Shown: positions 48,293 through 57,592 of the stretch, piece by piece | How the letters are laid out: each line of letters opens with the position of its first letter | Position numbering within the stretch: the first letter of the stretch is position 1 | Assembly: GCF_001854185.1 (NCBI RefSeq) | Contig: NZ_CP017603.1 | Location: 2,852,001-2,916,000 of the forward strand | Reading direction: 5' to 3' | DNA length: 64,000 bases | Source: Clostridium formicaceticum | Lineage (GTDB): Bacteria > Bacillota > Clostridia > Peptostreptococcales > Natronincolaceae | The notes under the pieces: generated by a model | Databases searched by the model: none | Seen by the model: only the letters and a program-made list of their open reading frames with translations | What the model was told of the DNA's origin: nothing | Position numbers and translations under genes: made by a program

Positions 48293-50983
48293 ATGGAAAA
48301 AGAGCGTATTGTTATTATAGATGGAAATAGTTTAATTAATAGAGCCTTTTATGCTTTACCTCCTTTAACTACAAAGGAAGGACAACACACCAATGCTATC
48401 TATGGATTTATGACGATGTTGTTTAAAGTCATAGAAGAGTATAAGCCCCAGTATATAGGTGTGGCTTTTGATAAAAAAGCCCCAACATTTCGTCATAAAG
48501 AATATGGAGACTATAAAGCAGGAAGAAAAAAGATGCCGCAGGAGCTGGCGGAGCAAATGGAACCTCTGAAGGAAATACTAGATGTTCTTAGTATTTATAG
48601 GATAGAGATAGAAGGGTTCGAGGCTGATGACTTAATTGGTACTTTGGCAAAGTATTGTGAAGGAAAAGATTTTGAAAGTCTTATTGTAACAGGGGATAAG
48701 GATGCATTACAACTTGCTTCTCCTAATACGAAAGTTTTATTTACTAAAAAAGGTATCTCTAATTTAGAAATTTATGATGATAAAAAGGTAATGGAGGACT
48801 TTCAAGTAACTCCCTTACAATTTATAGATTTAAAGGGTTTGATGGGGGATAAATCGGATAATATTCCAGGTGTTCCAGGAATAGGAGAAAAAACAGCGGT
48901 TAAATTGATTAAAGAATTTGGTTCCGTAGAGAATTTGGTGCAAAATACCGAAAAAATTTCTGCTGCAAAGCTAAGAGAAAAAATAGAGACCAATAAACAA
49001 CAGGCGATTTTAAGTAAAAGATTAGCCACCATTGTCACTAATGTACCAGTAGATATTCATGTAGATCATTTAAAGGTCGAAGCATTTGAAAAAGAAAAGG
49101 TACTGAAGATTTTTAATAAATATGAGTTTAATAGTCTAATTAATAAATTGGTGGAGACCCATAGAGAAGAAAATACAGAAAAAAACTATGAGAAAGAAAA
49201 CGGTATGGCTATTGTAGATATAAAAGATTTGAAAGCTTTAAATCAAATGCTACAAGACATAGAAGTAAGCAAAAAAATAATATTAAAATCAATAACAGAA
49301 GAAAAAAATATTGTCAATAACAAGATCATCGCTATAGGGATAGGTATTATAGAAGGTAAGCAGTATTACATAGATTTAAGGGATTTTGAAAATAAGGATA
49401 AGGTGTTGCAACAATTAAAGCCATTATTAGAAGATGAAACTATTGAAAAAATAAGTCATGATGTAAAAAAAGAACTACTACATTTCTACCCTTATGATAT
49501 TCAAATAAAGAACTTTATCTTTGATACCATGATTGGAGAATATTTAATAGATCCTTCTAAGTCCAGCTATAGTATAAAAGAGCTAGGAGCACAATATTTT
49601 GGAGAAAGTCTGCTGGAGGAGGAAGAATTAGTAGGAAAGGGTAAAAGCCAAATAGACAGAGCAGATATACCCAGAGAGAAGCTGAAAACTTATTTAGGAC
49701 AACAGGTGGAGGTAAGCTATCGTTTAAAAGATCTTCTTGAAAAAAAGATAATTGAATTAGAACTAACTGCATTATACTATGAGGTGGAACTACCGCTAAC
49801 GGAAGTACTAGCCTCTATGGAATTTAGAGGAATTAAGGTAGATAAGCATATGTTGGAAGATTTAAAAATAGAATTTAAAAATAGAGTTGATCATCTAACG
49901 ACAGAAATTTATGATTTAGCTGGGGAGGTTTTTAATATCAATTCTCCCAAACAATTAGGAGAAATTTTATTTGATAAATTACAATTACCTCCTATTAAGA
50001 AAACTAAAACAGGTTACTCTACTAATGTAGAGGTTTTAGAAAAACTTCATGATAAGCATGATATTATACCTAAGATATTAGAGTATAGACAGGTAACAAA
50101 GTTGAAAACCACCTATATTGATGGGTTGTTGAATATTATTAATCCTATTACAGGAAGAATTCATTCTAGCTTCCATCAGACGGTTACCACTACAGGAAGA
50201 ATTTCTAGTACAGAACCTAATTTACAGAATATACCTATAAAGTTAGAGATGGGAAGAGGTCTTAGAAAAGTATTTAGAGCAGAAGAAGGGCATAAGCTTA
50301 TTGATGCCGATTATTCACAGATAGAATTAAGGGTACTGGCACATATCTCTGAGGATAAGAATTTATTAGAGTCTTTTTTGCAGGATCAAGACGTACACAC
50401 TAGAACTGCATCTGAAATTTTTAATGTGCCTATTGAGGAGGTAACCTCTTCAATGAGGAGCAGTGCGAAGGCTGTAAATTTTGGTATTGTTTATGGCATA
50501 AGTGATTTTGGATTAGCAGAGAACTTAAATATTTCCAGATATCATGCAAAAAAGTACATAGATAGTTATCTTGAAAAATATGCTTCTGTTCAAAAATATA
50601 TGGAGGATGCAGTAAGAACTGCGAAAGAAAGGGGATATGTACTGACCCTACTAAATCGCAGAAGATATTTACCAGAGGTTCATTCTAGAAACTTCAATCT
50701 TCGTTCCTTCGGTGAAAGGGTGGCCATGAATACCCCTATTCAAGGAAGTGCTGCTGATATTATAAAAATAGCCATGGTGAAGGTATACAAAAGATTAAAG
50801 GAAGGTAACTTCAAATCGAAGCTGATTCTACAGGTACATGATGAATTAATTGTTGAGGCTATGGATAGTGAGTTGGAAAAAGTATCTAGCATAGTAAAGG
50901 AATCTATGGAGGAAGCTATGACGATTAAAGTACCATTAAAAGTAGACTTAGCCTATGGTGAGACATGGTACGATACAAAGTAA
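48293..50983 (+). CDS. polA: DNA polymerase I
   Basis: 896 aa. 5'-3' exonuclease domain 1-290 (DGNSLINRAFYALPP, FEADDLIGTLA, VTGDKDALQL, GLMGDKSDNIPGVPGIG). Exonuclease-like domain about 310-475 lacks the DxE metal ligands (the matching strand reads LKSITEEKN), so proofreading is probably lost, as in Bacillus Pol I. Polymerase domain 480-896 with motif A (DADYSQIELRV), motif B (RSSAKAVNFGIVYG) and motif C (QVHDELIVE). It fills gaps and replaces RNA primers. Followed after 15 bases by coaE. Confidence 0.97.
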   Translation: MEKERIVIIDGNSLINRAFYALPPLTTKEGQHTNAIYGFMTMLFKVIEEYKPQYIGVAFDKKAPTFRHKEYGDYKAGRKKMPQELAEQMEPLKEILDVLSIYRIEIEGFEADDLIGTLAKYCEGKDFESLIVTGDKDALQLASPNTKVLFTKKGISNLEIYDDKKVMEDFQVTPLQFIDLKGLMGDKSDNIPGVPGIGEKTAVKLIKEFGSVENLVQNTEKISAAKLREKIETNKQQAILSKRLATIVTNVPVDIHVDHLKVEAFEKEKVLKIFNKYEFNSLINKLVETHREENTEKNYEKENGMAIVDIKDLKALNQMLQDIEVSKKIILKSITEEKNIVNNKIIAIGIGIIEGKQYYIDLRDFENKDKVLQQLKPLLEDETIEKISHDVKKELLHFYPYDIQIKNFIFDTMIGEYLIDPSKSSYSIKELGAQYFGESLLEEEELVGKGKSQIDRADIPREKLKTYLGQQVEVSYRLKDLLEKKIIELELTALYYEVELPLTEVLASMEFRGIKVDKHMLEDLKIEFKNRVDHLTTEIYDLAGEVFNINSPKQLGEILFDKLQLPPIKKTKTGYSTNVEVLEKLHDKHDIIPKILEYRQVTKLKTTYIDGLLNIINPITGRIHSSFHQTVTTTGRISSTEPNLQNIPIKLEMGRGLRKVFRAEEGHKLIDADYSQIELRVLAHISEDKNLLESFLQDQDVHTRTASEIFNVPIEEVTSSMRSSAKAVNFGIVYGISDFGLAENLNISRYHAKKYIDSYLEKYASVQKYMEDAVRTAKERGYVLTLLNRRRYLPEVHSRNFNLRSFGERVAMNTPIQGSAADIIKIAMVKVYKRLKEGNFKSKLILQVHDELIVEAMDSELEKVSSIVKESMEEAMTIKVPLKVDLAYGETWYDTK

Positions 50984-50998
50984 GGAGTCGTTTAAGAA

Positions 50999-51598
50999 AT
51001 GAAAATCATTGGATTAACGGGTGGCATTGCAAGTGGAAAAAGCACTGTGTCTAGCATGTTACAAGGGTTGGGGGCGGCGGTGATAGATGCAGATATTGTA
51101 GCGAGAAAAATTGTTGCAAAGGGTCAGCCTGCCCTTCAGGATATTGTAGCATATTTTGGAAAAGAAGTATTATTGGAGAGTGGAGAGCTAAATCGAAAGA
51201 TGTTAGGAAGCATTGTCTTTAAAGATGCTACCGCTTTGAAGAAGTTAAATGAAATAACGCATGATAGGATTACAGAGGAAATACAAAAAGAGATAAATTG
51301 GTATAAGAAATATCAGCCTCATCGTGTTATAATAATAGATGCTGCTTTGTTAATTGAGACGGACTTAAAGGATGCAGTGGATGAAATTTGGCTTGTTACA
51401 ATACCTAAGGATCAACAGAAGTTCAGACTCATGGAACGGGATCGTCTAACAGCTTTGGAAGCAGAGGGACGAATGATAGCTCAAATGCCTATGGAAGAAA
51501 AGCTGTCTTATGCTGATAAACTTATAAATAATCAAGGTAGTTATGAAGATTTAGAAAAACAAGTGAAAAAATTGTGGGGGATGATAGAAAAGACATGA
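50999..51598 (+). CDS. coaE: Dephospho-CoA kinase
   Basis: Last step of coenzyme A synthesis: phosphorylates the ribose 3'-OH of dephospho-CoA with ATP. P-loop GGIASGKST at residues 7-15, DADIVARK, VIIIDAALLIET, and the DKLINNQGS-type end. Length 199 aa. polA-coaE adjacency is common in Clostridia. Confidence 0.96.
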   Translation: MKIIGLTGGIASGKSTVSSMLQGLGAAVIDADIVARKIVAKGQPALQDIVAYFGKEVLLESGELNRKMLGSIVFKDATALKKLNEITHDRITEEIQKEINWYKKYQPHRVIIIDAALLIETDLKDAVDEIWLVTIPKDQQKFRLMERDRLTALEAEGRMIAQMPMEEKLSYADKLINNQGSYEDLEKQVKKLWGMIEKT

Positions 51599-51615
51599 TT
51601 TTGGAGGGATCGTTT

Positions 51616-52188
51616 TTGTTAATTATTTTATCAAAAAAATTTATGCGTATTATTGCAACTATTTTCTTTGTTATTGTCTTAGTAGTTGCCCTTCAAAATG
51701 GAAGATGGTTAATGAAAATTATTTATCCAATGCACTATAGAGATATTATTGAAATCTATGCGAAGGAATATGACGTGGATCCCTACCTTGTGGCAGCTAT
51801 TATGAGAAATGAAAGCAAATTTAATCCTAATGCTATCTCTAGAAGAGAAGCTAAGGGCTTAATGCAAATTGCTCCCATAACAGGAAACTGGGCTGCGGAA
51901 AAATTGTCTATTGAAGATTATCATGAGGATATGCTTTATGATCCTGATTTAAATATTAGAATAGGTTGCTGGTATTTAGATATACTTCATAAAGAGTTTG
52001 ATAATAACCTACAGCTTATTGTTGCCGCCTATAATGCAGGCAATGGCAATGTAACAAAATGGCTACAAAATCCAGCGTATAGTAAAGATGGTGAAACCTT
52101 AGATGAGATTCCCTTTGGTGAAACAAGAATCTATCTTCAAAAAGTTTTAAGAGACTACAAAATCTACCAATGGATTTATCGAAAGTAA
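51616..52188 (+). CDS. Lytic transglycosylase (SLT family)
   Basis: 190 aa. Signal anchor at residues about 5-25 (RIIATIFFVIVLVVAL), then SLT domain: LVAAIMRNESKFNP (catalytic Glu), AISRREAKGLMQIAP, and IVAAYNAGNGNVTKWL. Cleaves peptidoglycan glycan strands with formation of 1,6-anhydro ends. TTG 51616 is chosen because GGAGGG lies 8 bases upstream; a longer frame would overlap coaE by 25 bases. Confidence 0.92.
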   Translation: MLIILSKKFMRIIATIFFVIVLVVALQNGRWLMKIIYPMHYRDIIEIYAKEYDVDPYLVAAIMRNESKFNPNAISRREAKGLMQIAPITGNWAAEKLSIEDYHEDMLYDPDLNIRIGCWYLDILHKEFDNNLQLIVAAYNAGNGNVTKWLQNPAYSKDGETLDEIPFGETRIYLQKVLRDYKIYQWIYRK

Positions 52189-52273
52189 ATAGAATTTTAC
52201 CATAAAAATGAGGTGTAAAAGCCTTGTTTTTTTGATATAGTAGTAGTTGTAGTTTTATGAAAGGAGGACGCTC

Positions 52274-53902
52274 ATGGGTATAAAAAAATATTTAGCTATA
52301 TTTTTAATTATGTCACTGGCCTTTTTGATGGTGGCCTGTGGTGCAGAGGAAATAGAAGATCCATTAGAAAGTGAAGAAGAAATTGTAGAGAACTATGAAC
52401 CAGCTGATGGCGGCACACTAAAGGTATCTGTTACTAGATTTAATACCTTGAACCCACTTTATACCAACAATTATAGTTTATTTCAGTTACAACACTTAAT
52501 TTACGAAGGATTAGTAACCTTTGATCAAAATATGAATATCATTCCTTTGCTGGCAGAAAGCTGGAGGATTGCTGAGGATGGACAAAGTATTCAAATGACA
52601 CTGCGACAAAATGTCACTTGGCATGATGGGACGCCTTTTACAGCAGAGGATGTGATTTTTACCGTCAACTTAATTAAAGGAAACATAAGAAATGCTGCTG
52701 GTACTTCTGTTTTTAGGCCAAGTCTGCAACAAGTATCTGATATAAGAGAAGTAGGGGATAGCACCATCCATATTAGTTTTTCTAGATCCCTTAGCAATAG
52801 CTTGGAGATAATGACTTTTCCTATCTTGCCTAAGCATTTATTCGAAGGAAATGATATGAATAAAATAAACAGTACAGAATTCCCAATTATTGGTACAGGC
52901 CGCTATCAATTAAAAGAATATGAGACAATGAGAAGTATTAAGTTAACAAAAAATAATAATTATTGGGGACAAAAGCCTTATATTGAAGAGGTACAAGCAG
53001 TAATTGTACCAGATTTAGAGGCACAGCTGGCAGTTTTTGAAAATGGTGATATTGATTTAGTAAAACCGATATCTATTGATTGGGCAAAATATACAGAAAA
53101 CAAAAGGATAAAAGTATATGAGTATGTGGCTCATGACTACGAATTTTTAGGACTGAACTTTAAACACCCTCTTCTACGGGATAAAAATATTAGAGAGGCT
53201 ATTGCCTATGGGATGGATCGTCACAAGCTAATTAATAATATTTATTTAGGACATGGTACTGTAGTAGACGTACCTATATATCCATTGTCTGCTATTTATG
53301 ATGAAGCTAGCTTGCGATATGGGTATAATGCAAATCAAGCTGTAGAACTACTGGATAATAGTGGTTATTTCTACGGTGGTGACGGCAATATCCGGATTAA
53401 CGGAAATGGGAATCCCTTGATTTTTAACTTAATTACCAATAAAGAAAATATTCTAAGGGAAAAAGCAGCTTTTTTTATTGAAGATGAGTTAGAAAAGCTA
53501 GGTATAAAAATAAATGTTGAAATTTTAGAATGGGAAGAATACAATGATAGAATTCGTAGAGGTAATTTTGATATGGTATTAGGGGGATGGGAACTATCCT
53601 ATCTACCGGATGTATCCTTTGCTTTTCATTCCTCACAAATAGGAGGAAGTAATTTCATTTCCTACAGAGATGAGGTGATGGATGAACTTATAGAAATAAG
53701 CCTTAGAGCCCCAAATCCAACAGAAAAACAACAAGCCTATAGTGAATTGCAGCAGCATATTGTAGAAGAATTACCTTATATAAGTCTGTTTTTTAGAAAC
53801 GGTGCCATTGCAGTGAGAGATAAGATAAAGGGAGACTTTAAGCCCAACAATTATAATTTATTCTATGGGATTGAGAATTGGTTTATTAATACAAAACAAT
53901 AA
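52274..53902 (+). CDS. Peptide ABC transporter substrate-binding lipoprotein
   Basis: 542 aa, SBP family 5. Lipobox LMVAC with Cys22 after a hydrophobic signal sequence. Then TLNPLYTNNYS, LIYEGLVTFDQNMNIIPLLAESW and VTWHDGTPFTAEDVIFT, typical of oligopeptide-binding proteins. No permease or ATPase genes follow, so it is an orphan binding protein or works with a transporter elsewhere. AAGGAGG precedes the ATG. Confidence 0.94.
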   Translation: MGIKKYLAIFLIMSLAFLMVACGAEEIEDPLESEEEIVENYEPADGGTLKVSVTRFNTLNPLYTNNYSLFQLQHLIYEGLVTFDQNMNIIPLLAESWRIAEDGQSIQMTLRQNVTWHDGTPFTAEDVIFTVNLIKGNIRNAAGTSVFRPSLQQVSDIREVGDSTIHISFSRSLSNSLEIMTFPILPKHLFEGNDMNKINSTEFPIIGTGRYQLKEYETMRSIKLTKNNNYWGQKPYIEEVQAVIVPDLEAQLAVFENGDIDLVKPISIDWAKYTENKRIKVYEYVAHDYEFLGLNFKHPLLRDKNIREAIAYGMDRHKLINNIYLGHGTVVDVPIYPLSAIYDEASLRYGYNANQAVELLDNSGYFYGGDGNIRINGNGNPLIFNLITNKENILREKAAFFIEDELEKLGIKINVEILEWEEYNDRIRRGNFDMVLGGWELSYLPDVSFAFHSSQIGGSNFISYRDEVMDELIEISLRAPNPTEKQQAYSELQQHIVEELPYISLFFRNGAIAVRDKIKGDFKPNNYNLFYGIENWFINTKQ

Positions 53903-53911
53903 AGTTATTTT

Positions 53912-53955
53912 ATTAAGAAGCTACATCATATGTGGCTTCTTAATGAATATTTTTT
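53912..53955 (+). terminator. Rho-independent terminator
   Basis: A 15-bp stem with one G-T position (53912-53926 with 53930-53944), followed by GAATATTTTTTT. Confidence 0.88.
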
Positions 53956-53982
53956 TCTACAAATGTAATACTTATTAGATAG

Positions 53983-54011
53983 TTGACATGTCATGAAAAT
54001 CATATTATAAT
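53983..54011 (+). promoter_or_regulatory. Strong consensus promoter for the tRNA locus
   Basis: TTGACA (53983-53988), exactly 17 bases, TATAAT (54006-54011). It lies about 30 bases ahead of the truncated tRNA and reads into tRNA-Leu(GAG). Confidence 0.92.
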
Positions 54012-54039
54012 GTATAAGCATGATAATTTAATAAAACAT

Positions 54040-54100
54040 GCGGATGTGGCGGAACCGGTAGACGCACTATCTTGTGATGATAACTGCTCGGTGATAACCC
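54040..54100 (+). pseudogene. Truncated tRNA-Leu, 5' half only
   Basis: GCGGATGTGGCGGAACCGGTAGACGCACTATCTTG matches the acceptor 5' strand, D-arm and anticodon stem of a leucine tRNA in two parts (GCGGATGTGGCGGAACCGG, TAGACGCACTATCTTG). After that no variable arm, T-arm or CATCCGC acceptor partner is found. It lies between the promoter and the intact tRNA-Leu(GAG), so it is transcribed as a leader fragment. Confidence 0.7.
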
Positions 54101-54138
54101 TCATAAATATATTAGAAAAAATAGCACAATCAGTATAA

Positions 54139-54223
54139 GCGGTAGTGCTGGAATCGGCAGACAGGCACGTTTGAGGGGCGTGTGTCAGCAGACGTATGGG
54201 TTCAAGTCCCATCTACCGCACCA
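54139..54223 (+). tRNA. tRNA-Leu(GAG)
   Basis: 85 nt. Acceptor GCGGTAG/CTACCGC, D-arm GCTGGAATCGGCAGAC, anticodon loop TTGAGGG with GAG, variable arm, T-arm ATGGGTTCAAGTCCCAT, encoded CCA. The innermost anticodon-stem pair appears to be T-G. Confidence 0.92.
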
Positions 54224-54233
54224 AGAAAAATTA

Positions 54234-54260
54234 ACTACCTGACAAGGTAGTTTTTGTTTT
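54234..54260 (+). terminator. tRNA terminator
   Basis: Perfect 7-bp stem ACTACCT/AGGTAGT with GACA loop, then TTTTTGTTTT. The following 137 bases before the intron contain no supported gene. Confidence 0.88.
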
Positions 54261-55250
54261 ATAATAAATATTAATTATAGGAGCATTTTTAGCATTTCAG
54301 GGGGAATTATCTGTAATTAAAAGCTATCTGTATAATTTTTATAGCAGACAGAATATAGTTCCGCATACGCCGCATGTGGAAACGGTGGTAAGGCTATGCG
54401 CGTCCAGTTGAAAACTTTTAATTGCTTACTGGTGAAAGTCCAGTCAAGATAATGGTCAAGCAGTCTTGTAGTCAGCAACCAGCGTTAGTAGTAATACGAG
54501 CGTTGAAGCGTTGTGTAGGCAAATCAGCAGGTCGTAACATAAAGTGAATACTGCTGCATCGTCAAAAACTACTCTGAAAAGGGTCAAAGAGGAAGCCGAG
54601 TCTTAATAGCTTGGGCGAAGGCAACAGATGGTATGAAGAACTTGAATACGCAGTACCTAAGAATCCTCCGGTGTATGGGTAGCGACATGTTGATATAGTA
54701 GTTAAAGGAACTGGAGAGACCCTACTTTGCACGAACTAATTCGTAAAGAGATAGCATATAAGCTGGAAAGTGAAGTTGCTTATCTGCAAAGAGGGAGTCA
54801 GAGGAGTTCATAGTACCGATGATTATACAGACAACAAAACTGTATATTAGGAAAGGGACTCTACTTTGTTCATGTTTTTGGAGGAGGTAAGAGTGAGTGA
54901 ATGCCCAAAAGGCTAACAACACCATAGATAAAGTTCGACAACTTCAAAGAAAACTATACCTATCAGCCAAAGCAAACAGCAAGAGAAGATACCATGCTTT
55001 ATATGATAAAGTGTATCGAACGGACATTTTAATGGAAGCATGGAAGAGAGTAAAAAGTAATGGAGGGGTAGGAGGAATTGACCGTATAACCATAATGGAT
55101 ATAGAAAGTTATGGAGTTGAAAAATTCTTGGTTGAAATACAAAAAGAGTTGATTAACGGTACATACCATCCCTTACCAGTAAGAAGTGTATTTGTCAATC
55201 CAAAATTCCTCTATATACTAATTGAAATTTCCCCTAGGGGAGTAAAAAAA

Positions 55251-56012
55251 TTATTGTTCCTCAAGCCATCGTTTGGTTTCTTTTAATCTGTAAGAATTAC
55301 CATTCATATTTACTATATAAGATTTATGGGTTAATCTATCTATCATAGCTGCTGTCATAACTGGATCTTTAAATATTTCATCCCACCTTTCAAAGGAAAG
55401 ATTGGTTGTGATAATGGTTGATTTTCTACCCGCTCTCAAAGATAAGTATGTGAAAAGTAGCTCGGAAGCCTCCTTATCAAAGGAGATATATCCTAATTCA
55501 TCGGCTATGATTAAATCATACTTTTCAAACCTTTTTTCAAAGGCACGAAGGTTTTTTTCTGACCTACTTTCCTTTAATTCATTCACCAATAGGGGAATGG
55601 TAGTGAATAGGACTTTATAGCCTACATTACAGGCTTTTATGCCCAAACCAATAGCCATATGGGTCTTCCCCGTGCCTGGGTTACCTGCAAGGATAATATT
55701 TTGACCCGTTTCAATAAATTCAAGGGTTGAAAACACCTTCACTTTATTTCTTGCATCTTCTGGCAAATCTTCTATGATTAAATCTTCAAGGTATTTTTTA
55801 TATGGAAATCTTGCACTTCTAATCCTGCTCTTCCTCCCATTGTCTTTTCTAAGGTCATATTCTTTTTCTAAAAGATCGTAAAGGAAAGTGTCATAGGTTT
55901 TAGAGTCTTTATTGGCTTCGGTAAGTTCTTCTTTAAAATGCCTTAGAATATATGGCAGCTTAAGTTCTTTAGAAAACAATGCTATTTTTTCATAGATGTC
56001 TTTATGGTTCAT
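55251..56012 (-). CDS. istB: IS21 helper ATPase IstB
   Basis: 253 aa AAA+ ATPase (DnaA/DnaC-like) that helps IstA choose targets. Walker A GNPGTGKTHMAIGLG, Walker B LIIADELGYISF, and SSLRAGRKSTIITTN-like sensor region. Overlaps the istA stop by 4 bases (ATGA). Confidence 0.95.
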   Translation of the reverse strand: MNHKDIYEKIALFSKELKLPYILRHFKEELTEANKDSKTYDTFLYDLLEKEYDLRKDNGRKSRIRSARFPYKKYLEDLIIEDLPEDARNKVKVFSTLEFIETGQNIILAGNPGTGKTHMAIGLGIKACNVGYKVLFTTIPLLVNELKESRSEKNLRAFEKRFEKYDLIIADELGYISFDKEASELLFTYLSLRAGRKSTIITTNLSFERWDEIFKDPVMTAAMIDRLTHKSYIVNMNGNSYRLKETKRWLEEQ

Positions 56013-57592
56013 ATGATTTTCGCCTCCTTCTTAAAGGCTACACAGGAACCTTTAAGAAGATTACCATAATGGCTTAATATTAATTTAGATTGTTCTTCTA
56101 TTTGAGTAGTCCTTTCGCGATTAATGACTTTTCCTTCGTCTTCATTTCTGTTACAAAGCATTTTTATCTTCTCTGTATTAACTCCTATGGGACTGAGCTT
56201 TTCCAAATCTTTAATGATATTCTCAACTTTTTCTAATCCTTTTTGACCAATTAATTCAAGAAGGTCTATGAAATCCTTAGGATTTTCGGTATAATATTTA
56301 TTGTATATGGTTTGAAGCGTGGGGTTCATTTGTCGCATGGCTGTGCTGGAATGAAGTGACCCAGGCTTCTTTTTTATGGTTTTTATGTAATGCTCTATCT
56401 TAATATTCCAAGTGTGAACACCATAGTTTCTGTTATGCTGAGCTATGAGCTTATTTTGATGGTAGACAAAGATTGTTTCTGGATATATTTTTACAAAGAC
56501 GAACTTACCTACTAGATCATCGGGAACAGAGTATTTGTTTTCATCAATGCTTATGACAGAATATTTATTGACTCTAAGCTCTGCCGTTCTAGCGGTATCA
56601 TAACTAGGCATTAATTCAAGAAGATATGGTTTCTCTTCCTCAAGGACATCTCTAGGACTTTTACCATCGTTGTACTCTGTTATGCGGTTATTCAGTTTAA
56701 CTAATACTTCTTGAAGATATTCATTGGCTTCATCAAGGTTTTTAAAGGTATCTCTTTTGCCAAAAACCTTTCTCCTTATGTACTCGATACTTCTTTCCAC
56801 ATGACCTTTTTCATTGCCGCTACAGGTATTGCAAAATCTATATCTAAACCCGTAATACAAGGATAACTTCAAAAGATCTTCTGTAGGTTCCTTTTCTGTT
56901 TTACTGACAAACCTTTTTACAGCTACCTTCATATTGTCATAAACTACTGTTTGATAAACCCCTTCAATTTGGTTAAAAAACTTCACATGGACATCTAGAA
57001 AGTGCTCCATCCTTTGGTTATGATACAACCTAGCATAACGATAGTTGCCTTTAGCACTGGTGAAGGCTGCCATTTGCAGAGTCTTAGGCTTGCCATCTAT
57101 GATAAGATTCACATAACCCCAATCAAATTCACATATTTCCCCTAGATGATACTCTTGTCTTATGTAGGCTTCTTTGGTTTGCTTACAATTCTCCCTGATG
57201 TAGGTACATACTGTTGGATAGCTTATATCATAACCTTCTTCAATTAGAGCTTCATAAATATCAATCTTTTTCTTCTGTTGTTTACTCCTTCCTGTAGCTT
57301 TCTTTATCTCATTTTCCTTGAGGAAAAAGTGAATCCTCTCTATTATCTCATCTGTTAGCTTTCTTCTAATCCTATTGCTGCTATCATACTTTGGTGCTGA
57401 GATAATATCTGTTATTAGTTCCTTATCTTCCTCCTGAGAGTTGAGTAAATCTCTTTTTTTCTTTTCATACTCCCTAATATATTTTCTTATGGTTTTTCTA
57501 TCAATTCCAGTTCTCCTATGAATCTCCCACTGGGACTTTCCCTCCCTGAAATGTGATAGAATTATTTCTTGTTTTTCCACTAAACTGATCAT
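56009..57592 (-). CDS. istA: IS21 transposase IstA
   Basis: 527 aa DDE transposase. N-terminal helix-turn-helix (GKSQWEIHRRTGIDRKTIRKY); catalytic acids in CEFDWGYVNL, VYDNMKVAVK and KGHVERSIEY; C-terminal beta-barrel from about residue 340. Start just inside the right end of the element. Intact, so the element may be active. Confidence 0.95.
   Translation of the reverse strand: MISLVEKQEIILSHFREGKSQWEIHRRTGIDRKTIRKYIREYEKKKRDLLNSQEEDKELITDIISAPKYDSSNRIRRKLTDEIIERIHFFLKENEIKKATGRSKQQKKKIDIYEALIEEGYDISYPTVCTYIRENCKQTKEAYIRQEYHLGEICEFDWGYVNLIIDGKPKTLQMAAFTSAKGNYRYARLYHNQRMEHFLDVHVKFFNQIEGVYQTVVYDNMKVAVKRFVSKTEKEPTEDLLKLSLYYGFRYRFCNTCSGNEKGHVERSIEYIRRKVFGKRDTFKNLDEANEYLQEVLVKLNNRITEYNDGKSPRDVLEEEKPYLLELMPSYDTARTAELRVNKYSVISIDENKYSVPDDLVGKFVFVKIYPETIFVYHQNKLIAQHNRNYGVHTWNIKIEHYIKTIKKKPGSLHSSTAMRQMNPTLQTIYNKYYTENPKDFIDLLELIGQKGLEKVENIIKDLEKLSPIGVNTEKIKMLCNRNEDEGKVINRERTTQIEEQSKLILSHYGNLLKGSCVAFKKEAKII

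Noticed and set aside
48127-48330. A 67-codon open frame just ahead of polA
   Set aside because: It overlaps the preceding terminator and the polA start in another frame and has no ribosome site.
54722-54925. A 67-codon minus-strand frame, repeated at 59130-59333
   Set aside because: It is antisense to the structured RNA domains and protein start of the group II introns; its identity in both copies only reflects intron duplication.
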